Assembly: GCF_012489685.1 (NCBI RefSeq)
Contig: NC_080046.1
Location: 32,953,763-33,017,762, forward strand
Origin: Lotus japonicus
Lineage: Eukaryota > Streptophyta > Magnoliopsida > Fabales > Fabaceae
Direction of reading: 5' to 3'
DNA length: 64,000 nucleotides
Shown: in pieces, positions 33,349 through 44,665 of the stretch
Layout: each line of letters starts with the position of its first letter
How positions within the stretch are numbered: position 1 is the first letter of the stretch
The notes under the pieces: generated by a model
Database searches by the model: none
What the model was told of the DNA's origin: nothing
What the model saw: only the letters and a program-made list of their open reading frames with translations
Translations under genes and position numbers: made by a program

Positions 33349-34559
33349 TGTAAGATCAAGATTTGGTCATGTGGTACAACTCTATGTTTTGATGATAACA
33401 AGTATTTATTTGTGGATGAACAACTATGATACTCTAATGTTTGTCTTGAGTGTTTTGACAAACAGGTTCTGATTCTGACACCAGAAGATATATTCGTCAG
33501 AAGTTCTGAAGATCAGAAGATCTAAAGATCAGAGGATCTGAGGATCAGAGGATCTGAAGATCAGAAGATCTGAAGATCAGAGGATCTGAGGATCAGAGGA
33601 TCAGAAGATCAGAGGATCAGAAGATCTGAGGATCAGAAGATCTGAAGACCAGAAGCTCTGAGGGACCAGAGGCTCTGAAGGTCCAGAAGCTCTGAAGGTC
33701 CAGAAGCAGAAGTTACGAAGGTCAGAGGATCCAAGCATCCCTCTGACTCTGATCACCAAGCTTCACAAGTTCCAACACGAAGTATTCCTCTGATCAGAAG
33801 TCATTGGTTAAAGGCAAATGTCTCTATCAAGAAGTACAAGAGCAGTGTACTATTCTGAAAAGCCTACCTACCAAGGTTCAGCCACAGCAGGTTCTGGAAG
33901 TTCCAGAAATGCCCTCCAACGGTCATATTCTCTCAACAGAAATATCCTTTGCACCTTGGACTATAAAAGGCTGAAGAAAAAGAAGAAAGCTAAGAGAGAG
34001 AGATCAAGAGCTGCAATACAAGAAAAGATTCAAGCTTCTACTTTCTTCATCTGTTCTTATTTAGTTTACACTCAGCTTATTTAGAAGCAAACCTTTGTAA
34101 ACACCAACCTCAAACAGTTGTTTGATTTTCCTTAAGGGACCGGGTAGGTCAGTATCCTTAAGAAGACTAAGAGAGTGAATCTTAGTGGTGATTCCTTTAG
34201 GAGATCAAGGTTGATCGGATCCTAGAGAAGACTAAGAGAGTGAATCTTAGTGACAGCTAAGTCAGTGTATTGTTAGTCACTTGTAGGTTTCAAGTGCAGT
34301 TGTAACAATTATCTGATTAGTGGATTGCCTTCATTCTAAGAAGGAATAAATCACCTTAACGGGTGGACTGGATTAGCTTGAGGATTTATCAAGTGAACCA
34401 GGATAAAATACTTGTGTGCTTTTCTCTTCTCTCTATCTTTATCCGCTGCACCATCTATCTTAGAGAAACCGAAAAGATTTACTTTAAATCTTAAGGGGAA
34501 AGTTTTTATATTGAAAACGCTATTCAACCCCCCCCTTCTAGTCGTTTTTCACACCTTCA
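33349..34559 (+). mobile_element. Solo LTR, Ty1/copia SIRE-like
   Basis: 1,211 bp from TGTAAGATCAAG to CACACCTTCA, flanked by the perfect 5-bp target duplication AATTA (33344-33348 and 34560-34564); no internal region, so unequal recombination left a solo LTR. The block CTATTCAACCCCCCC near the end is usual for SIRE-type LTRs. At about 33500-33722 it contains an array of short near-palindromic units of the GATCAGAAGATCTGAA type. The 88-residue frame at 33818-34084 (MSLSRSTRAVYYSEKPTYQG) lies inside and is also open in the copy at 43467-43733. Confidence 0.9.
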
Positions 34560-34564
34560 AATTA

Positions 34565-35975
34565 GACATTTGGAAATTCAATAATATCAACCAATAGAAT
34601 CAAAACATGTGGAAATTAAATAACAATGTGACCCACTTTGGTGGATGGGCTTCATATATTATTAAGATTAATCACATCTTCTTCCATATATACCCCCATT
34701 TACTCCCACCTACGTATCACCTCAAATTCTCACTAATCACAATTCTCATCAATCACTTAACCAATAGCTAACATTTTCTCTCTTTAATAAAACTCAACTT
34801 TAAATAGGGGTGTTTTAGCTAGACTTTATATCAATTATTGAACTCTTAAACTGTATACATTTCCTTAAACAACAACCATTTTGGAATGGAAGGAGTCCTT
34901 TAAGAGTATTGTAGATTTGCCTGTAGCGGGTAAGTATAGCTTAAAAAGAGTGTCATTTATCTGCTTTAATGACAGTTTATTTTATCAGTGAGACTAAGGT
35001 GAACCATTTATAGATTGAATAATGCATTTTGGAAAGCTCCCCTTTGATTATTTGCTTCAAGTCATAACTTTTTTGATTTATTGGGTTGTTTATTTCCCTC
35101 TCCCTTTCCTCATCTCATTCTGATTTTAGGTTGCTTCATATTTTATTTTTTGGGTCATTTTTCTGCTCTGGATTTGTTCATGTAGATTTTGGATTTGTTC
35201 AGATAATTTTTCTTTTCATTTTTAATGTAATAGATCGGTTGATCTACCTTATGTTCACGTATTAGTTTCTTTCTCTCTACTTGAAACCATAAATTTGTTG
35301 ATGAATGATATAGAAACATTTGTTTTTTATTTAAGAATTAGCTAAGGCATGGTTGCTTCCACAAGAAACGATGCCTAAAAATAAGCAACAAGTAACTCCA
35401 CCTCACCTTCCTCCAATGAGGCACACCTCATTCTAAAAAGTAAAAAGTACCTTAGAACAACGAATTATACCGCCTCATTCAATAGAGTATGCACTTATTC
35501 ACACTCCTTTTTCTATTTCATCTCAATTCCACTCACCATCTCTTTGTTCACACAACACTTTATCTAGATATCAAATCTCTTATTTCTCTTTTTCTTTCCG
35601 TATCCAACTGGGTGAATGTATATTTCAAGTGTCTATGAAACATTAATGCATCCAATATGTATAAAAACATCAGAAACTACTTACAACTCTCAGGATTGGA
35701 CTCCCAACAGGAAAAAAGACATCGAAATATTCTGTGGCCTCAATTAACCACCACCATGATAAGAAAAACTAAACAAGAACAGGATATTTTATATTGCATA
35801 TAAGATATAAGGGAGATTTAAATTGAAGGTAAATTTTGCACGTCGTGTCTCCTGGAGTTAACTATGAAAATTTCATTTAAGTAGCAGAATAAGACTTGTC
35901 GTATATGCTTTTCTATCAATCAAAAGTCAAATAGTAATGTATTACAATACAATACGTTTGTAAAACTATCAATAA
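34565..35975. other. Unassigned sequence
   Basis: No gene seen. At about 34868-34903 CCATTTTGGAATGGAAGGAGT resembles one end of the common plant short repeat with a CTCCNTTCCAAAATGG terminus; no second end found. Confidence 0.35.
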
Positions 35976-36048
35976 TCCGTTGTAGTCTAGTTGGTCAGGA
36001 TATTCGGCTCTCACCCGAAAGACCCGGGTTCAAGTCCCGGCAACGGAA
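35976..36048 (+). tRNA. trnE: tRNA-Glu (anticodon CTC)
   Basis: 73 nt with acceptor stem TCCGTTG/CAACGGA and a discriminator A; D arm with AGTCTAGTTGGTCAGGAT (box A); anticodon stem TTCGG/CCGAA with loop CTCTCAC, so the anticodon is CTC and the codon read GAG; T arm CCGGG-TTCAAGT-CCCGG (box B). A T run at 36049-36055 is the expected RNA polymerase III stop. CCA is not encoded, as in nuclear plant genes. All stems pair, so the gene looks functional. Confidence 0.95.
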
Positions 36049-36404
36049 TTTTTTTATAATTTTTATGCATAAGCAGCTCACAAAACATACATTGATAATG
36101 AAAATTATAATTGTGGGCTTAATAACTTTTCTTTTACCAAAAAAAAATACAAAGGCTTCATTTTTGGAGCCCACAAAATATACATTGTAGCCCACCAAAT
36201 ATACATTGTAATGAGTAAACAAAACTATAGCTGAATCAGTGACAAGGTAGTATTGTTCTGTGATCTACAAATATGGCAATTTTATCTATTAGGATCCAAA
36301 ACGTTAGAAAATATTCCTTTCAAAATACATCCTGATGCTATCTCCCAGCAAAACAAAGTTCAGGCTGCCTAAAAATCCTGCATGCCAAGTCGGTGCGCAT
36401 CGCT

Positions 36405-36998
36405 AGCTCATGGCTCAGATGTCCCATTTGAGTGCCCCTCACCTGCAAATGAAGAGGATCCATTTGCCGACCGGTTTATGCTATTGCTAGAGTGATTTGA
36501 ATATGAGGAATATCTAGAAGCAGGAATGCCTCGTGAGTACCGCTTCTGCGTGGCTGTGCTGCTTCTTGTCACTTTCAGACGAGCCTTCCTACCCTGAGGT
36601 GGAGCATAAAAAGCATTTCCATCACAGGGAAAACAAATGAGAAAAGATAGAATAAACAGCTCAAACACATGCATGAGAATTGCAAAAAAATGTCTCACTG
36701 AATTCTCAATCATCCAATACGTACCAGCAATGAACAACAAAGATAGACAGTATTATATTGGAAGAATGATATGAAAGTACACACATTCCCTGGTATTCGA
36801 GAGACCAAGACTCCCCAAGAAACCCCAGATTACAATTTCGATCGCCTCCTATTCTCTATTTATCTCTTAGCTAACTAGCTAACCAAGGGATTTCCCTAAG
36901 ACCCTAACTAACTAACTTAAGGGCTGTTACCTAACACCATCAATAAGCATAGATACTCCGATTCTATGAGCTCATGGCTCAGATGTCCCATTTGAGTG
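36405..36998. repeat. 30-bp direct repeat, SGF11 stop region and intron 2
   Basis: AGCTCATGGCTCAGATGTCC and the following ten bases occur at 36405-36434, across the SGF11 stop codon, and identically at 36969-36998 inside intron 2. The second copy would encode the same last residues and stop if it were used as an exon. Sequence on both sides of the copies differs. Confidence 0.9.
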
Positions 36999-38767
36999 TA
37001 ATTAATTTGGTTGAATGTTAGAAAAGTTGAGCATGCTTTTACTATTATACCCTTTAAATTGTGTTTTATCTCTCCTCATTTATTGTTCTGATAAGGGTAT
37101 TAGTTGTAAAAACATCATTTAATGCTCTCTTGAAATGCTAAATGGACAGTTAAATAGGAACAAATTATTTTTCTCAAAGTGGACAGATAAATAGGAACGG
37201 AGGGAGTATAAGAAATTAACTGTAAAAAAAATATATATGTATTATCATCATGGACAATTCCAGAAATTAAAAGAATAACCTTGCCCATGCACTTCTCTAA
37301 GTGAGGAGCAAACCTTCCAGCCATGATAGAACGACCACAGTTCATGCACTCAAATATTTCATCTGCTACAGGAGGATGAGTTTGTCCGAATATGTCAACC
37401 AGGTACTTTCCGTTTGCTTCATTATTGTTACTAGGATCAGCTACCCTAACCCTTGCTTGAGCTGACAACTTCAATTCTTCATCTTCTTCTTCCAAATTAG
37501 AATCAAGCCCAAGCCTGGCTACCCTGTGACACTCCGATGCCACATCAACTATAATGGAATCAAGAAGATCTGAGAAAAATTGAGACGAAAGCTGCAAAAC
37601 ATCCCAATAGAAGCAAACAGCTGTAAAAAATATATACATAGGAGAAAGAAGAAATGGATTACTCCTCTGTCGTAAATGTTCCAATTTACTAACAAAAATA
37701 ATTACTTTATGCATGTGACAGAATCCACAATAGAAAGAAATGCTAATATGCTGGAAAGATTGACTGCTAAAACTACCATATCATGCCATTTATTTATTAA
37801 AGGTAACAAAAGCAGGGGTAAAGTGAGGCATTCACGATTTCCAGGATCTTTATTCTAAAGAGAAGATAAGGTAGTAGATTCAAAGGCTGGCTACTCAAGA
37901 TGGACTTTTGACTTCATGCATCACTGAGCCATCATTCACTTCACCCATATTTATCTAATCGAGGATCACTACAGGTAGAGTCTTGAATTGCACCAAAAGT
38001 CCATGTGAAGGTCAAGCTCAGAAATAGCATACATATGCTAGTGATGCAAGGTTTAAACCATTCAATTTATTTGAGAATTATTACAGTATTATCTTCACCA
38101 TTGCACTATCCTTCATAAATGGAGAATTAAAAGATATATTTTGCAATCTAAAAAATATTAGCACATCGTATCTTAGAATAATCAAGCTCCAACACCTTGC
38201 AGGAGAGAACCATATTCATCAGTTCAATAAGAAAAAGGAGAAACAATTTGGTAAATTCAGAGTTCTTCTTGCTTTAACAACAGCACTTGTTTTTTGAACC
38301 CAAAGTATTTTCCTTCATCTTTGACCTTAATCATTCTCTTCATTATTGATTGTAACCTCAAGAGAGAAGGTAACATCAATTTATCAGGTATGCTATGTTT
38401 CATCATGTTTTCAGCAGTTAAATTTTAAGGGTTAAAGAACCAGAAAGAACAACGACAAACAAGTCATAAATATATTAAAGACAAAATGAAGTTTAATTAA
38501 TATATTCTTCCAAATGGGGACACTAAACTAAAATCACTGGCACAATTCCTAAACTTAGCTCAGAGTTGAGTTTCAGGAGAATGTAAATTGACTTAAATGC
38601 ATCCAAGCAAGATTTGCAGCAAAAACTGGTTTGACCATGAAATGTGGTTGGAATTTGCATACAAAATCTATATTTAATTATTTCTTTATCCATCAAAAAC
38701 GTCTACTCAGAATGAAGAGATGCACCTGGGAATGTGATGATGGGCTTTCCTCATTAGGAGCTGACAT
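36408..38767 (-). CDS. SGF11: SGF11 homolog, SAGA deubiquitination module subunit
   Basis: Three coding exons: 38767-38726 (MSAPNEESPSSHSQ, donor CAG|GTGCAT), 37591-37280 (acceptor TTTTGCAG, donor AAG|GTTATT) and 36593-36408 (acceptor CTCAG, stop TGA). Exon lengths 42, 312 and 186 nt keep one frame and give 179 residues, close to the Arabidopsis protein as I remember it. Exon 2 carries the helix that contacts the module (SSQFFSDLLDSIIVDVASEC) and a C2HC zinc finger ECMNCGRS...H..KC. The last exon starts GRKARLKVTRSSTATQKRYS, a basic segment followed by a Ser-rich tail. In yeast and animals SGF11 holds the Ubp8/USP22 module that removes ubiquitin from H2B; the plant role is inferred. Introns hold an LTR-like sequence and one arm of a perfect inverted repeat. 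Confidence 0.92.
36731..36936 (-). mobile_element. Small LTR-like insertion in SGF11 intron 2
   Basis: On the minus strand TGTTAGGTAACAGCCC to TTTGTTGTTCA, 206 bp, with a terminal TG and CA and a composition like short copia or TRIM LTRs, followed by TTGCTGGTACG, which is only partly like a primer site. No matching 5-bp flanks, so the edges are provisional. Confidence 0.4.
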
Positions 38768-39838
38768 GAGTCTTGACCAAGGCTTTTGGATCCTAATAGA
38801 CACCCATAACCGTTGAAAGTCAGAAACAACACCAAAAGCCTTATAGGTGTGGAAATAAGACAAGAACAAAGGAACCAAACATAGTAACAAAAGAAAACAA
38901 TGAAGATATTTGCATGAAATTAAACAATTGTCAAGAGCTAATACGATGAATTTTCAAATATACTAAGATGTCAGTAGAGAATTTCAAAAGATGCTAAGAC
39001 ATTGTATTTTCTTAAGAAAGGATGTATGTCATACACAACACAGATATAAATTCCATCAAATAAAGTTCAACTATAAGAAAATAAGAACGATGATAGAATG
39101 AAAAGAGAACAATTGCTTGTATATACACAACAGAAGGTGGAGCAACCGTTATCTCAGTATTGACAGTCAAATATAGTTTAATCATAATACATGACTGTAT
39201 TCATCATATACATATCATTTTTCTCGCTTTTCAGCCAAGTTCTCCTCGTGAACTTTCCCATTTGATTATCTAGAGTTAAGATGAAAATCAATCAATATTC
39301 AGTTTTATTTATAAATTCATTACAGAGGTTAAAATCTCCGTATTTTGATATCTTTTCTAACTCCAGTAGTCCAGCTCAACATGATAAAGCTAAGAATGAA
39401 CAATTCAATAATTCAACCTAACATCAGTAATCACAAATGTAGCAATATTCTGAAATCCATCTGATCCACATAGCTTAACTTCACTTGCAAAGTAGTAAAA
39501 AAAAAAAATTAGTCCACCATTGTCAGGTTCCACTATCTTATCTAGAATTTTGCAAAATCTCTAACATCTAGTTCAACATTACACAGCAAAAACAATCAAG
39601 AAAATAACAGTTATAAAAGGTACAATCAAAATTACAATATTTATGACTTGTTTGTCGTTGTTCTTTCTGGTTCTTTAACCCTTAAAATTTAACTGCTGAA
39701 AACATGATGAAACATAGCATACCTGATAAATTGATGTTACCTTCTCTCTTGAGGTTACAATCAATAATGAAGAGAATGATTAAGGTCAAAGATGAAGGAA
39801 AATACTTTGGGTTCAAAAAACAAGTGCTGTTGTTAAAG
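38272..39838. repeat. 202-bp perfect inverted repeat around SGF11 start exon
   Basis: 38272-38473 and the reverse complement of 39637-39838 are identical over all 202 bases that I compared; similarity stops sharply at both ends of each arm. The spacer of 1,163 bp contains the SGF11 exon with the start codon (38767-38726). The arms lie in the intron after this exon and in the intron of the 5' UTR before it. The ends CTTTAACAACAG...AAATAT do not look like a known transposon terminus. Confidence 0.95.
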
Positions 39839-40078
39839 TAATCAGCAACAACACTTATTCATAATTGACGATTGAATTAAAAAAAACAAACAATTTTCCT
39901 GGCACCAAGACCAGACTAGCATCAATTAGCAAAAAGCTTCAAAATTTCAGAGGGTAATCAAACATTTAAGGATCACACAGAAACATTTCAGGGAAATGAA
40001 GAAAAAAAGTGTAAAACAGTCACAGAAATCTAAAAGAAAGAGGTAACTTGAAGATAGAGACATGAGGAAAGTTCGAAC

Positions 40079-40215
40079 CTTTGTGAAAATGTGAGAGAGA
40101 GATCACAGGATCGTCGAACGGAGAAGTAACGGTGATTCTGAGATACTCAGCTTGGTACTGAGGAACAATTTCCGAGAAATTGAAATCTTTGGGAGTTTGG
40201 GTTGAAACAAAAATA
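40079..40215 (-). promoter_or_regulatory. Likely SGF11 5' UTR exon and promoter side
   Basis: On the minus strand a CT-rich stretch typical of a plant leader (CTCTCTCTCACATTTTC) ends at a possible donor CACAAAG|GTTCGA (exon end 40079). A matching acceptor TCTATTAG|GATCC at 38794-38792 would join it to the start-codon exon. Upstream, TTATAATATAGG at about 40251-40240 may be the TATA region; it sits in a block (GGGACTAAAATCAAAATTTT) that looks like an old repeat. Splicing here is inferred from signals only. Confidence 0.45.
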
Positions 40216-40259
40216 TCGGGAATTCCGTTTTTGCTCCTATATTATAAGCAAAATTTTGA

Positions 40260-41689
40260 TTTTAGTCCCTGATCGGCATAAAGTAAGAAGATTATTATAC
40301 ATTTGTTCTACAAAATAACCCAATTTAGTCTAGTCAAAGCTTGAGTTTAGGATACATTGCCATGGGTCCGGCCCAACCCTATGTGACATGACCATGTGTT
40401 TAATTTTAAATATATCACATTTTAGGATAATTTTTAACACTTTCATGTGAGATAAATTAACCTAATCTCATATTGTTCCTTGTAATCTAATCATTTCTTA
40501 ATTAAATACAAATCTACAAATTTCAATCTTGATTGATTCACGTGTTCTTCATCTTCATTCCAGACTTCATTTCCATTTTACCCTCTTCTTCATCTCACCC
40601 TAATTTCCACTCAATCCCTCATAACATAAAACACAACATACTCAATCTCACCCTATTTTCACTTCATCATCTTCTCTGCAAAAAAAAAAACGACAAGGAA
40701 AGCATGATGACAAGGTTGAAGAATGAAAAGGTGCTTGCAAAAATCAAAACTCAAAAAAAAAAAAAAATCACACAACATAACAAATGATGTGTTTCACAAA
40801 CTTTGACCCGCACCTTTGACCAACACTCCTTTGTGTTAATCGAGGAATTGTACCTGAGTTGATGGCATGGCATATCAATCCAATCCACAATCTTAATTGG
40901 ATCGACAATGGGCTTGGTTTTTGGTCTTACCGATTGAACCGGTCAGGCTTGTCCAGCTTTTATGTACGATGCAGAAAATCAAAAACTTTTCATTAGCTAG
41001 GACATTAATATTCGATGTCAATGCAAAACTAATGATTGGGTACACCATCCGCTCACAATTCAGACCCCTTATATTGGTCACTTCCGGCCAGGTCACGTAG
41101 TAGCCTTAACATGAAATTGTTATGTTCAATATCTGAAATATGGGTATTGTTTGGTCTGCATGATACCGTCAACTTTGGGACCTCCAAACCATTATAAAAA
41201 GATGCATGTCATGAGTAAATTTTCATTAAAATGTTAACAAGTTCCATAATTCTACCTACATCATTAACGCATTCTTCTATACTTCTTATAAAACTTCTTT
41301 CACTCTAGCTACATGACTAACAAGAAACATGAAAAAACTTTTCGCAGTTAAATGTAAAAAAACAGCAATGCGGTGGAGGAGAGGTAGGGGTTAGGGGAAG
41401 AGGTGAGGTATGTGGTAAGGTATGGGTAATAGCGACGACAGGCCTTGTGGCAGAGATTAGGGGGTGAGAGTATAATATTTTCAGGGTTTGAGGGGGAGAG
41501 GTGGAGGCGACAAGGAGATGATGAGGGCAGGGGCGGCAATAGAAAGGTGGGCGGCAGTGAAGAAGTAAGATTGAGTGTTAAAAGTTTAGGGGGGGGGGGG
41601 GGAGTGTGAGGCTTATAAGGAAGATTGGGTGGAATGAATGTTGAATGTTATCGTCAACCTGATCAATTCTTACTCGGGCTTAAGAGATA
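40260..41689. other. Unassigned sequence
   Basis: No gene recognised. A purine-rich block at 41370-41600 on the plus strand ends in a run of about 15 G (near 41588). Reading frames across it are products of composition. Confidence 0.35.
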
Positions 41690-43007
41690 TGTCAGATCCA
41701 CTTCACATTAGTGCTGGACTGAGCTTCCACTAAGTTGGTCACTAAAATTAGTGTCATGTGGGAATCTTTGTTAATGAACAACTTGCAAATGGTACATGGG
41801 ATGGTGGTATTAGATTTAGCGTTGTTTGGCTCAACACTAGTAGACAATGAGTCGACAATATAGTTAAATGAACCATAATTCTTTATTGTCAACTTCGTGA
41901 TGGTTTGGCCGATGCAAAGCGCGAAAATAAGTTTCGACATCGGGGCCAAACTGTGATACTCGGGGCCGACGAGGGCAGGGAGTGATCGTCGATTGAATGA
42001 GAAGGCATGAACAAGGAACGACACTTGGAAAAGCTTATAGGCAAAGGGACACATGAATGAACCGATCTCGCACCCAAATAAGAAGTATTCCAAGGGTTGT
42101 ATAAGTATGAGACTATACATCTAAGGAGGCTAAAAAAATTGGTCAGTGAAATTAGTGTCATTTAGGAATCTCTGCTAATGAACAACTTGCAGAAGGTATT
42201 TAACGTTGGTTGGGGCGACAATAATTGACGGTGAATCAATAATATAGTTAAATGAACCATAATTCATAATCTTCACATTACGTCAGTTTCGCAATGGCTT
42301 GGCTGATGAAAAAAGCGAAAATAAGTTTCGGCTTCGAGGTCGACTGTGACAACCACGGCCAACGAGGACGGAGAGTGATTGTGGTGCAATGAGAAGGCAC
42401 GAATAAGAAGGATTGACTCATGTCAAGGCTTCTAGGCGAAGCGACACATGAATGAACTGATCTCGCACCCGAATGAGAAGTATTCTGAGGTAGTATATGT
42501 ATAAGACTATAAATCTGAGGAATGCTTAGAAGATTTGCCTAGTGAAATTAGTGTCATCTTGGATTTTTGCTAATGATCAACTTGTAGATGGTACGTAGGC
42601 TGGTCATATTAGATGTAGCATTGGTTGGGCCAACACTTGTTACCATGAGTCAACAATGTAGTTAAATGAACCATACATATTAATCGTCGCATTGTGTCAG
42701 CTTTGTGATGGTTTGACCGATGAAAAGAGAAACTTAGATTTAGCTTTGGTGGGGTCGACACTAGTTGACGGCGAGTCTACAATAAAGTTAAATGAACCAT
42801 AATTTTTTATCGTCGACTTTGCGATGGTTTGGCCGATGCAAAAAGCGCAAATAAGTTTTAACGTCGGGGCTAACTGTGACACCTAAGGCTGACGAGGATG
42901 GGGAGTGATTGTTGACTTAAGAGATCAGTTCATTTTAAACTATTTTGCATCAGTTAAAAATAAGTTTCGATGTTGGGGTCGACTTTGACACCTGGGGCCA
43001 ACGAGGC
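41690..43007. repeat. About 400-bp tandem repeat, three to four units
   Basis: The phrase GTGTCAT....AATCT.TGCTAATGAACAACTTG starts units at about 41750, 42152 and 42551, so the period is near 405 and 400 bp. Each unit goes on with AGTTAAATGAACCATAATT, GATGGTTTGGCCGATG, AAATAAGTTTCG and GGCCAACGAGG-like blocks. A shortened fourth unit lies at about 42735-42920 and a further start at about 42955. The array resumes after the inserted LTR at about 44139-44240. On the minus strand a protein-like phrase IGQTITKLTIKNYGSFNYIV recurs in units one and four, but frames are broken. Confidence 0.8.
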
Positions 43008-44138
43008 GACTAGAAGGGGGGGTTGAATAGCGTTTTCAATATAAAAACTTTCCCCTTAAGATTTAAAGTAAATCTTTTCGGTTTCTCTAAGATAGATGGT
43101 GCAGCGGATAAAGATAGAGAGAAGAGAGAAGCACACAAGTATTTTATCCTGGTTCACTTGATAAATCCCTCAAGCTAATCCAGTCCACCCGTTAAGGTGA
43201 ATTCTTCCTTCTTAGAATGAAGGCAATCCACTAATCAGATAATTGTTACAACTGCACTTGAAACCTACAAGTGACTAACAATACACTGACTTAGCACACA
43301 CTAAGATTCACTCTCTTAGTCTTCTCTAGGATCCGATCAACCTTGATCTCCTAAAGGAATCACCACTAAGATTCACTCTCTTAGTCTTCTTAAGGATACT
43401 GACCTACCCGGTCCCTTAAGGAAAATCAAACAACTGTTTGAGGTTGGTGTTTACAAAGGTTTGCTTCTAAATAAGCTGAGTGTAAACTAAATAAGAATAG
43501 ATGAAGAAAGTAGAGGCTTGAATCTTTTCTTGTATTGCAGCTCTTGATCTCTCTCTTTTTTCTTTCTTCCTTTTCTTCAGCCTTTTATAGTCCAAGGTGC
43601 AAAGGATATTTCTGTTGAGAGAATATGACCGTTGGAGGGCATTTCTGGAACTTCCAGAACCTGCTGTGGCTGAACCTTGGTAGGTAGGCTTGTCAGAATA
43701 GTACATTGCTCTTGTACTTCTTGATAGAGACATTTGCCTTTAACCAATGACTTCTGATCAGAGGAATGCTTCGTGTTGGAACTTGTGAAGCTTGGTGATC
43801 AGAGTCAGAGGGATGCTTGGATCCTCTGACCTTCGTAACTTCTGCTTCTGGACCTTCAGAGCTTCTGGACCTTCAGAGCCTCTGGTCCCTCAGAGCTTCT
43901 GGTCTTCAGATCTTCTGATCCTCAGATCTTCTGATCCTCAGATCTTCTGATCCTCTAATCTTCAGATCTTCTGATCTTCAGAACTTCTGACGAATATATC
44001 TTCTGGTGTCAGAATCAGAACCTGTTTGTCAAAACACTCAAGACAAACATTAGAGTATCATAGTTGTTCATCCATAAATAAATACTTGTTATCATCAAAA
44101 CATAGAGTTGTACCACATGACCAAAACTTGATCTTACA
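43008..44138 (-). mobile_element. SIRE-like copia LTR, second copy, end-truncated
   Basis: Reverse-orientation copy of the LTR at 33349-34559, starting TGTAAGATCAAG at 44138 and running to CTTCTAGTCG at 43008. The last 15 bases of the LTR and roughly 35 bases of the tandem unit into which it inserted are missing, so no target duplication remains. Its GATCAGAAGATCTGAA array is about 65 bp shorter than in the other copy. The two copies are 8.4 kb apart in opposite orientation. Confidence 0.88.
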
Positions 44139-44267
44139 GCACGTACAAGGAGCAGTTCATGGCAAGGCTTCTAGCGTAGGGACACATGAGTGAATCGATA
44201 TCCTATTGCAAAGTTTTATAGGTATGAGACTATACAACTCGATTGTTAAAATATTGATGATTAGCTA

Positions 44268-44457
44268 TCTTTTTTACTCTTGACCAAGGTATTCTTACCG
44301 CTAGTAGCTGTGAGATTAATCTCTCATTCCACGAATAGTGTATTAAACGATGGAAAGATGACCAATGAGTTTTTCTCATTCACAAGAGTTAGAAATTGAA
44401 CCTTCAAGTACTTGCTTAAGGTACAAAAATTTGAACCACTACGCTAACTATCCTGAA
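44268..44457 (-). mobile_element. SINE-like sequence
   Basis: Minus strand: box-A-like TAGTTAGCGTAGTGGTTCAAA near the start, box-B-like GGTTCAATTTC about 45 bases later, then a unique body and an A-rich end GAGTAAAAAAGATAG. This is the layout of tRNA-derived plant SINEs, and the body resembles one that I remember from legumes. Confidence 0.5.
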
Positions 44458-44665
44458 ATTTGTATATTCTAAAGCTTTGATTTTTTAACAATTTTAATTT
44501 TTTGTAATTATGAGATTAATTATTAATTATGTATTAAGATTAAGATTTATATATCCATGGATGCTTTTAAGCCCAATTAGCCAGATTTTTGCATTAAGTA
44601 GGTTTTGGGTTATTCAAAGAGCTATGATTCATTTGAGATGTGGTGAAATAACACAAGAAACAGGG

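Noticed and set aside
33818..34084. 88-residue protein MSLSRSTRAVYYSEKP as a host gene
   Set aside because: It lies wholly within the solo LTR and again within the second copy; transposon U3/R sequence is the simpler explanation.
35995..36222. 75-residue minus-strand frame over the tRNA
   Set aside because: Its end (RCRDLNPGLSGESRIS) is the antisense reading of tRNA-Glu; no independent support.
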